DNA from: a bacterium
GTDB taxonomy: Bacteria > Gemmatimonadota > Gemmatimonadetes > Gemmatimonadales > Gemmatimonadaceae
Assembly: GCA_021802745.1 (NCBI GenBank)
Contig: JAJZRK010000203.1
Coordinates: 1-5,796 of the forward strand
DNA length: 5,796 bases
Direction: 5' to 3'
How positions within the stretch are numbered: the first letter of the stretch is position 1; the number at the start of each line of letters is the position of its first letter. Below the pieces are notes generated by a model. It did not search any database and was not told the origin of the DNA. It worked only from the letters and a program-made list of their open reading frames with translations. Position numbers and translations under genes: made by a program. This document shows positions 1-5,123 of the stretch, piece by piece.

Positions 1-9
1 TTCCGATCT
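1..9. other. Probable residual Illumina adapter at contig end
   Basis: The first nine bases read TTCCGATCT, the 3' end of the standard Illumina adapter. On the other strand this is AGATCGGAA, the start of the TruSeq read-through sequence. It sits exactly at the window edge, where an untrimmed adapter would remain at a contig end. On the minus strand it encodes Arg-Ser-Glu directly after a hydrophobic stretch ending Ala-Ala-Pro-Ala-Val, which is where DUF2723 proteins should continue as a membrane helix. Genomic sequence therefore probably begins at about base 10. The match is directly visible; its origin as an adapter is inference, though a nine-base match at exactly the edge is unlikely by chance. 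Confidence 0.8.
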
Positions 10-603
10 GACCGCCGGGGCGGCGAGCATTCCGGCCATGTGATTGGCGTAACCGAGGCCGCACACGTAGGCGATGAGCACGAGGAGCCGGTCGGCGCCC
101 GGGCCGTCGGGGTCGTCGCACCAGCGCACCGTCAGCCAGGCCGTGATGGCCATGCCGGCCAGCGAGATGGTGTAAACCTTCTCGTTCACCACAGACTGCG
201 ACCAGACCGTGAACGCCGTCGCGCCGATGAGCACCGCGATCGCCCCGCCGACGATGCGCTGCCAGCGCTGCTCGAACCAGCCGACGAGCACCCGCTCGGT
301 GATCAGGAACCACATGGCCGCCGCGACGGAGCTCGACAGCGCAGCGAGGAGGTTGATGCGCATCGCGACGGTGGGCGCGATGGGGAGAATCGCGAAGACG
401 CGTCCGACGAGGACGAAGAACGGGTTCCCCGGCGGATGCGGGATGCCGAGGGTGTACGCGGCCGCGATGTACTCGCTCGTGTCCCACATCGCCGTCTCGG
501 GCGAGAGCGTGATGACGTAGAGCAGGAAGACCAGCACCCCGGCGATGCCGGCAGCCAGGTAGGACGGGCGGGTGTCGAGTTCAGCGGCAGCAGTCGTCGC
601 CAT
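1..603 (-). CDS. DUF2723 (TMEM260-like) multi-pass membrane protein, N-terminal part
   Basis: This is the N-terminal 201 codons of an open frame that runs off the left edge, of which the last three are probably adapter. DUF2723 proteins are polytopic membrane proteins related to TMEM260 and are considered GT-C-like protein O-mannosyltransferases; the bacterial substrate is mostly unknown. The translation has a short cytoplasmic N-terminus (residues 1-15), a first helix (about 16-34), and the family hallmark after it, WDTSEYIAAAYTLGIPHPPG at 40-59, with acidic D41 and E44 in the first extracytoplasmic loop. Further hydrophobic segments follow at about 61-80, 84-102, 118-136 and 171-184, with NEKVYT at 140-145 and GLGYANHM at 182-189. 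The ATG at 603 is the first start after an in-frame TGA at 642-640. There is no clear Shine-Dalgarno sequence. The family is often several hundred residues or longer, so most of the protein is missing. It is separated from purH by a 208-bp structured spacer and may have its own promoter. Confidence 0.88.
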   Translation of the reverse strand, partial: MATTAAAELDTRPSYLAAGIAGVLVFLLYVITLSPETAMWDTSEYIAAAYTLGIPHPPGNPFFVLVGRVFAILPIAPTVAMRINLLAALSSSVAAAMWFLITERVLVGWFEQRWQRIVGGAIAVLIGATAFTVWSQSVVNEKVYTISLAGMAITAWLTVRWCDDPDGPGADRLLVLIAYVCGLGYANHMAGMLAAPAVRSE

Positions 604-641
604 CGGGCTCAGAGCTTGGGGAGGAGTGCAGACAACCCTTC

Positions 642-647
642 AATATA
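642..647 (-). promoter_or_regulatory. Possible -10 element upstream of the DUF2723 gene
   Basis: On the minus strand this hexamer reads TATATT, five of six matches to the sigma70 -10 consensus, and it is the only AT-rich hexamer nearby. It ends 38 nt before the ATG at 603, giving a leader of roughly 30 nt. No -35 box is visible: the expected position falls in a C-rich tract on this strand (G-rich on plus). There is no TGn extension. The call rests on composition and position only. Confidence 0.3.
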
Positions 648-649
648 GC

Positions 650-722
650 GGGGAGGGGGAGGAGGAGGGGTGCAGGGGTTGGGGAGGGGGAGGCGTGGAG
701 AGAGGAGGATGGGGAGAGGGGG
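650..722 (+). other. Polypurine tract with a potential G-quadruplex (plus strand)
   Basis: Of 73 bases only seven are pyrimidines. The core at 667-690 has four G-tracts of at least four bases (667-670, 675-678, 681-684, 686-690) separated by loops TGCA, TT and A. This is a canonical G-quadruplex pattern with short loops. Further G-tracts lie at 650-653, 655-659, 711-714 and 718-722. For the minus-strand genes the G-rich strand is the template, so a fold here would act on DNA and on polymerase passage, not in the mRNA. The tract lies just upstream of the TATATT hexamer, over the position a -35 box would occupy. Function is unproven. Confidence 0.55.
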
Positions 723-782
723 ACGCCTCACTCCTCGCTCATCGCTCCACTCATCCCTCCTCCCGAGCCGCTGCACCCCTCC
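664..782. repeat. Nested inverted repeats in the purH/DUF2723 spacer
   Basis: The outer arms are a perfect 12-bp inverted repeat, GGAGGGGTGCAG at 664-675 and CTGCACCCCTCC at 771-782. Inside lies a second perfect 7-bp pair, GAGGCGT at 690-696 and ACGCCTC at 723-729. Together they could form an interrupted foldback in a read-through transcript from purH. The inner hairpin alone has a 26-nt loop. No U-run follows the outer 3' arm on the minus strand, so this is not a standard intrinsic terminator. Both the purine and the pyrimidine halves are low-complexity, which raises the chance that the arms match without function. Confidence 0.45.
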
Positions 783-799
783 CCTTTACCCATTTACCC
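776..799 (-). other. Potential G-quadruplex in the purH 3' untranslated region
   Basis: On the minus strand, starting 12 nt after the purH stop codon, the sequence has G-tracts at 799-797, 791-789, 784-781 and 779-776 with loops TAAAT, TAAA and A. The first two units form a short direct repeat of GGGTAAA type. Unlike the plus-strand tract, this one would be present in the purH transcript and could fold as RNA, shaping 3'-end stability or termination. The tracts are directly visible; folding and role are inference. Confidence 0.45.
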
Positions 800-811
800 A
801 GCCGTTGCGCG

Positions 812-2344
812 TTAGTGCCGGAACAGCCTCTGCCCCGTGAACACCATCGCCATCCCGTGCTCGTCGGCGGCGGCGATGACCTCGGGGTCGCGCATCGAGC
901 CGCCGGGCTGCACGATCGCCGTCACGCCGGCCGACGCGGCGTGGTCAATGCTGTCGCGGAACGGGAAGAAGGCGTCGGAGCCGAGCGCGGCCCCCGCGGT
1001 GGCGTGTCCGGAGCCCTTCGCCTTGTGCGCCGCGAGGAAAGCGGCGTCCACGCGCGACATCTGCCCCGCGCCAATGCCGATCGTCGCGCCGTCGCGGGCA
1101 AGGACGATCGCATTCGACTTGACGCTCGCGACGGCGCGCCAGGCGAAGAGCAGGTCGCGTTGCTCCGTCTCGGTCGGGGCGCGCTTGGTCACCACCTTCC
1201 ACGCGCGGTCATCAATGCGGCTGGGGGCCTTCTCCTGCACCAGCACGCCGCCGCGCACGCGCTTGACGTCGAGCGCTCCCGCGCGCTCCGTCGCGCGCCC
1301 CTCGAGCACGCGCAGGTTCTTCTTCGCGCCGAGAATCTCCACCGCCTCGGGGGAGAACGCGGGCGCGACGATGCACTCCACGAACAGCGACGCGATGGCC
1401 TGCGCCGCCGTGGCGTCCACCGGCACGGTGAAGGCGATGATCGAGCCAAAGGCAGACGCCGGGTCGCAGGCCAGCGCCTTGTGGTAGGCCTCCAGCGCCG
1501 TGGCGCCGGTGGCCAGCCCGCAGGGCGTGGTGTGCTTCACGATGGCGCAGGCCGTTTCGCCGGCAAACGGATCCACGGCGAGCAGGGCGCCCTCGAGATC
1601 CAGGAAATTGTTGAAGCTCAGCTCCTTGCCGCCCTTCTGCACGAGGGCGGCGAGGCCGGCCCCTGGCGCATCCACGTAGAACGCCGCCTTCTGGTGCGGG
1701 TTCTCGCCGTACCGCAGCGACTGCGCCCGCTCGAACGCCATGGTCAGGCGCGGCGGGAAGCGATCGTCCGCCTGCTGCGCGAACCAGGCGGCGATGGCGC
1801 TGTCGTACGCGGCCGTGTGCGCATACACCTTGCCGGCCAGCTCGCGGCGCAGCGCGAGCTGGTCACCGCCGGCCGCGAGCGACTCGAGTACGCGGCCGTA
1901 ATCGGCGGGGTCCACCACCACCGTGACCGCCGCGAAATTCTTCGCCGCCGAGCGCAGCATGGACGGTCCGCCGATGTCTATCTGCTCGATCACGTCCTCG
2001 GGTGCGACGTTCGGCTTCGCCGCCGTCTCGCGGAACGGATACAGGTTCACCACCACGACATCTATCGGGGCGATCCCATGCTCGGCGATCACCGCCATGT
2101 GCTCGGGGAGGTCGCGGCGGGCGAGGAGTCCGCCGTGCACGACAGGGTGCAGTGTCTTGACGCGGCCATCGAGCATTTCCGGAAAACCGGTGAGCTCGGA
2201 AATGTCGCGCACGGCGAGGCCGGCGTCGCGCAGCGCCTTGGCCGTGCCGCCGGTGGAAACGAGGCCGAACCCGCGTGCGGCGAGGCCACGGGCAAAGTGC
2301 ACGACGCCGGATTTGTCGGAGACGCTCAGCAGGGCGAGAGGCAT
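812..2344 (-). CDS. purH: Bifunctional AICAR transformylase / IMP cyclohydrolase
   Basis: PurH catalyses the last two steps of IMP synthesis in the cytoplasm: formylation of AICAR by 10-formyl-THF, then ring closure of FAICAR. The 510 residues match the usual length of about 510-530. The N-terminal MGS-like cyclohydrolase domain (about 1-150) shows LLSVSDKSG at 5-13, STGGTAKAL at 30-38, GRVKTLHP at 60-67, NLYPF at 100-104 and IDIGGPSMLRSAAKN at 122-136. The transformylase domain shows RYGENPHQKA at 211-220, ELSFNNFLDLEGA at 241-253, the catalytic Lys-His pair K270-H271 in KHTTPCG, DPASAFGSI at 294-302, KSNAIVL at 409-415, GIGAGQMSR at 423-431, FFPFRDSID at 459-467 and the end GQRLFRH. The usual Asn of KHxNPCG is Thr here. 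The ATG at 2344 fits the family N-terminus, but no Shine-Dalgarno is visible before it. It lies 112 bp after purN and could be co-transcribed. Confidence 0.98.
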   Translation of the reverse strand: MPLALLSVSDKSGVVHFARGLAARGFGLVSTGGTAKALRDAGLAVRDISELTGFPEMLDGRVKTLHPVVHGGLLARRDLPEHMAVIAEHGIAPIDVVVVNLYPFRETAAKPNVAPEDVIEQIDIGGPSMLRSAAKNFAAVTVVVDPADYGRVLESLAAGGDQLALRRELAGKVYAHTAAYDSAIAAWFAQQADDRFPPRLTMAFERAQSLRYGENPHQKAAFYVDAPGAGLAALVQKGGKELSFNNFLDLEGALLAVDPFAGETACAIVKHTTPCGLATGATALEAYHKALACDPASAFGSIIAFTVPVDATAAQAIASLFVECIVAPAFSPEAVEILGAKKNLRVLEGRATERAGALDVKRVRGGVLVQEKAPSRIDDRAWKVVTKRAPTETEQRDLLFAWRAVASVKSNAIVLARDGATIGIGAGQMSRVDAAFLAAHKAKGSGHATAGAALGSDAFFPFRDSIDHAASAGVTAIVQPGGSMRDPEVIAAADEHGMAMVFTGQRLFRH

Positions 2345-2456
2345 ATGGCGACGAAGGCGATGGAGGATTGGGAATTCGGAACGGGATTCAGTGATTGCGA
2401 TTCAGGAATGCGACGGGCGAAAAAATGCGATTCAGGATTCCGATGGGCGATGCCGG
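2345..2456. other. purN-purH spacer, no gene
   Basis: This 112-bp spacer breaks an otherwise overlapping gene cluster. It holds the 25-bp tandem repeat pair described separately and, on the minus strand, a T6 run (2425-2420). I found no convincing stem before the T-run, no clear -35/-10 pair and no purine-rich ribosome binding site before the purH ATG. It is visibly less GC-rich than the flanking genes. Confidence 0.6.
2396..2450. repeat. Tandem pair of 25-bp repeats between purN and purH
   Basis: Two copies lie at 2396-2420 and 2426-2450, with a period of 30 bp. They share TGCGATTCAGGA at the left and GGGCGA at the right, and differ at three of 25 positions. A shorter related piece, GATTCAG, occurs again at 2385-2391. 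The repeats are non-coding in the purN-purH gap. They could be a short intergenic repeat family or binding sites for a regulator. Two copies are too few for CRISPR. Confidence 0.6.
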
Positions 2457-3128
2457 CTACTCATCGGGCACGAAGGGATGGCGCGGGCCTTCGACACCGA
2501 AGCGGGGGAAATCGTACGGCACGACGCCGTGCACGCGGCCGTCGTCGCCGAGGCGCACCGTGCCACGCGCGACCGCCTCGACGCACCACGGATAGAGCCG
2601 GTGCTCCACGTGCAGCACGCGGTGCGCGAGCGTATCGGCCGTGTCGTCGGGGTGCACCGGCACCGGCCACTGCGCGATGATCGCGCCGCGGTCGAACTGC
2701 TCGTTCACGAAATGCACCGTGGCGCCGGAGAGCCGCACGCCGGCCGCGAGCACGGCCTCGTGCACGTGCCGTCCGTACATCCCGTGCCCGCCGAACGCGG
2801 GGAGGAGCGCGGGATGGATATTCATGATCCGTCCGGCCCACCGTTGCACCACGCCGGCGGGAATGAGCCGCAGATACCCGGCCAGCACCACGAGGTCGGC
2901 GCCGTGGTCGGCCAGCAGCTGCTCGAGCGCCCCCGCCGGCGCGCCACGCGCCAGGGAGACCGTCGCGATGCCGCGCTGTCGCGCGCGCTCGAGGGCGTAC
3001 GCATCGGCGCGGTCGCCGGCCACGAGCGCCACGCGCGCGGGCGCGGCGTCGCCGAGCGACGCGAGGTGGTCGAGGATCGCCTGCAGGTTGCTGCCGCCGC
3101 CCGAGGCAAGGACCGCGATGCGCTGCAT
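2457..3128 (-). CDS. purN: Phosphoribosylglycinamide formyltransferase (10-formyl-THF dependent)
   Basis: PurN transfers a formyl group from 10-formyl-THF to GAR in the third step of de novo purine synthesis. The 223 residues show the N-terminal nucleotide-binding motif LASGGGSNLQA at 7-17, LAGYLRLIP at 82-90, and the catalytic segment IMNIHPALLP at 101-110, where N103 and H105 match E. coli N106 and H108. The catalytic Asp is D146 in HFVNEQFDRGAII (139-151). The loop GGHGMYGRHVH at 113-123 replaces the E. coli PGLHTHR type and resembles PurN of Bacteroidota-like groups. A tail of roughly 25-30 residues after the catalytic domain is longer than in the short E. coli enzyme. The ATG at 3128 lies one base after the stop of the phosphatase gene and has a GGAG ribosome site at good spacing, so translation is probably coupled. 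The stop is TAG. Confidence 0.97.
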   Translation of the reverse strand: MQRIAVLASGGGSNLQAILDHLASLGDAAPARVALVAGDRADAYALERARQRGIATVSLARGAPAGALEQLLADHGADLVVLAGYLRLIPAGVVQRWAGRIMNIHPALLPAFGGHGMYGRHVHEAVLAAGVRLSGATVHFVNEQFDRGAIIAQWPVPVHPDDTADTLAHRVLHVEHRLYPWCVEAVARGTVRLGDDGRVHGVVPYDFPRFGVEGPRHPFVPDE

Positions 3129-3129
3129 C

Positions 3130-3768
3130 TCAGGGCTCCGGGGAGTGGGGAAGTCCGAGCGCGAGCGTCGCGGCCTCGATCAGCGTCGGCACCACGTCGA
3201 AGCCGGCGGCACGGGCCTCCTCGATCTCCTCGGCCGGCGTCGTCGGCGACGGCACGAGAATCCCCTGGGCGCCGTAGCGCCGGGCCGGCAGCAGGTCGCG
3301 CAGCTTGTCGCCGATGAAGAACGACGCGGCGGCGTCCACCTGATGCTCGACGATCGCCTGCTCGAACATGCCGATGCCGGGCTTGCGGCACTCGCACGGC
3401 CCCGTGACTTCAGGGTAGTGCGGGCAGTGATAATGGTCGTCCACGTACGCGCCGCGCTCCTGGAGCAGATCGTCAATACGCGCGCGCTGCGCCCGGTAGT
3501 CGTCTTCGGTGAGCAGGCCGCGGGCGATCCCCGACTGGTTCGACACGATGATGACCGGGACGAACGCGTAGTTGAACCGGCGCACCGCGTTGGCGACCTC
3601 TGGCAGGAGCGCCAGCTGCGCCGGGTCCTTGAGGTAGTGCCGGTCCACGATGACCGTGCCGTCGCGATCAAGGAAGGCGGCGCGGCGCCGGAGTGCGCGG
3701 CTCGTGCGGCGCTGGGCCGGCGTCTCGGCCAGTGCCGGGGCGGCGTCCGGGCGTTCGTCGTCCGTCAC
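3130..3768 (-). CDS. gmhB: HAD-family D-glycero-manno-heptose 1,7-bisphosphate phosphatase (GmhB-like)
   Basis: GmhB removes the 7-phosphate from heptose 1,7-bisphosphate on the way to ADP-heptose, a precursor of the LPS inner core. With the GTG start at 3768 the protein has 212 residues. It shows the nucleophile motif FLDRDGT at 32-38 (D34 and D36), VSNQSGIARG at 75-84, and a zinc site CPHYPEVTGPCECRKP at 115-130 with C115, H117, C125 and C127. GDKLRD at 153-158 is the final acidic motif. The zinc loop is shorter than in E. coli GmhB, so the anomer used is uncertain. The HisB-N histidinol phosphatase family shares these motifs; SNQSGIARG and GDK favour GmhB. GTG overlaps the selA stop as GTGA. 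An in-frame ATG at 3936 would overlap selA by about 170 nt and is unlikely. About 30 residues precede the catalytic motif, more than usual. Confidence 0.85.
   Translation of the reverse strand: MTDDERPDAAPALAETPAQRRTSRALRRRAAFLDRDGTVIVDRHYLKDPAQLALLPEVANAVRRFNYAFVPVIIVSNQSGIARGLLTEDDYRAQRARIDDLLQERGAYVDDHYHCPHYPEVTGPCECRKPGIGMFEQAIVEHQVDAAASFFIGDKLRDLLPARRYGAQGILVPSPTTPAEEIEEARAAGFDVVPTLIEAATLALGLPHSPEP
3136..3139 (-). promoter_or_regulatory. Shine-Dalgarno site for purN
   Basis: The minus strand reads GGAG here, seven bases before the purN ATG at 3128, inside the last codons of the upstream phosphatase gene. It is the only clear ribosome binding site I see in front of any gene in the window. 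It supports the chosen purN start and coupling to the upstream gene. Confidence 0.6.
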
Positions 3769-5123
3769 GCGACGACCCCACGCAGGGCGTCCACCAGCTG
3801 TTCGTCCGCCTCGGGCGCGATGCCGCGCAGGTCGAGCCAGAGCGCCTCGTCCGCGATGCGCCCGATCACCGGCACGGGGCCGGTGCGGAGCGAGCGCTCG
3901 AGCGCGGACGCATCGCCCTCGAGCACCAGCGCGCACGACGGAATGCGCGCCGTGGGAAAGGCGCCGCCGCCCACCGTCGCCTCGGACGCCGCGGTGCGGG
4001 CGCGCCGGCCGGCGCCGCCCAGCCGCGCGAGCACCGCGTCGGCGCGGGCGCGCAACGCCTCCACCGGCGTCGTAAGCATGGCCAGGGCGGGGATCTCGCG
4101 CCGCGCGCGGTCGGGCTCGCGGTAGAGCCGCAGCGTCGCATGCAGCGCGGCAAGCGTCAGCTTGTCCACGCGAAGAGCGCGGGCCAACGGATTGCGCCGT
4201 AGCGCATCCACCAGCGCGGCCTCGCCAAGGATGATGCCGGCCTGCGGGCCGCCCAGCAGCTTGTCGCCGCTCATCACCACCAGCGAGGCGCCCGACGCGA
4301 CCGCGTCGCTCGCGGTGGGTTCACCGCGCAGCCCCCACGGCGCGAGGTCCAGCATCAGGCCGCTGCCGAAGTCGTGCAGCAGGGGCACGCCGGCCGACGC
4401 CGCAAGGGCGGCGAGCTCGCGCGGCGCCACCGCGGCGACGAAGCCGTCGAGCGTGAAGTTGCTGCGATGCACGCTGACGATCGCGCCGGTCTGCGGCGTG
4501 CAGGCGCGGCGATAGTCGTCGGCGTGCGTGCGATTGGTGGTGCCGACCTCGACGAGCCGCGCGCCGCTGCGCGCCATGATGTCCGGCACGCGGAACGAGC
4601 CGCCGATCTCCACCAGTTCGCCGCGCGACACGATGGCCTCGCGTCCGTCTGCCACGGTATTGAGCGCCAGCACCAGCGCCGCCGCGCAGTTGTTGACGAC
4701 GAGCGCATCCTCGGCGCCGGTCAGTTCGCGCAGCAGGCCGGCGCAGTGCATGTGGCGCGAGCCGCGCCGTCCCTCGACGAGGTCGTACTCGAGCGAGGAA
4801 AAGCCGCGGGCCACGTCGGCGATCGCCTCGAGCGCGGCCGGTGCGAGCGGGGCGCGGCCGAGGTTCGTGTGCAGCACGACGCCGGTGGCGTTGAGCACCG
4901 GCTGGAGCGTCGGGCGCTCGTTCGCCGCGAGGCGCGCGGCGATGGCGGCCTCCCATTCGGCGTCCGTCGCCGGCGCGTGCGCCGGCTCGGCGCGCGCCGA
5001 CGCGAGCACCGACCGCACGGCCTCGGCTACCACGGCGCGCGGTGCGCGATCGGCGAGGGCGCGGACTCCCACCTGCTCGAGGAGAACGTGCACCGAGGGA
5101 AGCGCGCGCCGCGGGTCGGTCAT
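3765..5123 (-). CDS. selA: L-seryl-tRNA(Sec) selenium transferase
   Basis: SelA is a PLP enzyme that converts Ser-tRNA(Sec) to Sec-tRNA(Sec) using selenophosphate. The 452 residues match the usual 450-470. The SelA N-terminal domain is present (RRALPSVHVLLEQ at 5-17), which separates it from the shorter SelA-like archaeal and sugar-acid lyase relatives. It is followed by NATGVVLHTNLGRAPL at 78-93, SSLEYDLVEGRRGSRH at 109-124, the NNCAAA motif at 144-149, the Gly-Thr-Thr-Asn-Arg-Thr stretch at 194-199, HDFGSGL at 250-256 and the PLP lysine K288 in SGDKLLGGPQAG (285-296). The C-terminus keeps PVIGRI at 418-423 and LDLRG at 430-434. The ATG at 5123 overlaps the upstream stop as ATGA, and its own stop overlaps gmhB as GTGA. 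It implies that the organism decodes UGA as selenocysteine, although selB, selC and selD are not in view. Confidence 0.97.
   Translation of the reverse strand: MTDPRRALPSVHVLLEQVGVRALADRAPRAVVAEAVRSVLASARAEPAHAPATDAEWEAAIAARLAANERPTLQPVLNATGVVLHTNLGRAPLAPAALEAIADVARGFSSLEYDLVEGRRGSRHMHCAGLLRELTGAEDALVVNNCAAALVLALNTVADGREAIVSRGELVEIGGSFRVPDIMARSGARLVEVGTTNRTHADDYRRACTPQTGAIVSVHRSNFTLDGFVAAVAPRELAALAASAGVPLLHDFGSGLMLDLAPWGLRGEPTASDAVASGASLVVMSGDKLLGGPQAGIILGEAALVDALRRNPLARALRVDKLTLAALHATLRLYREPDRARREIPALAMLTTPVEALRARADAVLARLGGAGRRARTAASEATVGGGAFPTARIPSCALVLEGDASALERSLRTGPVPVIGRIADEALWLDLRGIAPEADEQLVDALRGVVA

Noticed and set aside
40..648. Plus-strand frame of 202 codons at the left end
   Set aside because: It is antisense to the DUF2723 gene, whose minus-strand translation has membrane helices and the WDxxEYI...PHPPG hallmark. 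The plus-strand product is highly charged and low-complexity.
2420..2425. T6 run on the minus strand after purN as an intrinsic terminator
   Set aside because: No GC-rich stem of reasonable length lies just before it; the preceding repeat is direct, not inverted.
2385..2450. Repeats in the purN-purH gap as a CRISPR array
   Set aside because: There are only two full copies with a five-base gap between them, they are imperfect, and no cas genes are nearby.
572..2680. A 702-codon open frame on the plus strand, and other long plus-strand frames at 1923-3317, 2641-4125 and 4374-5366
   Set aside because: They are antisense to purH, purN, gmhB and selA, all of which have clear family motifs. Their translations are Arg/Ala/His-rich with no recognisable motif, as expected for shadow frames in GC-rich DNA.
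3130..3936. Longer gmhB start at an ATG at 3936
   Set aside because: It would overlap selA by about 170 nt, and the extra 56 residues are Arg/Ala-rich shadow sequence. The GTG at 3768 overlaps the selA stop by 4 nt and fits the family better.
3765..5123. A SelA-like paralogue (sugar-acid lyase or archaeal type) instead of true SelA
   Set aside because: The N-terminal SelA domain, full length and SGDKLLGGPQAG lysine motif are all present, which fits genuine selenium transferase.
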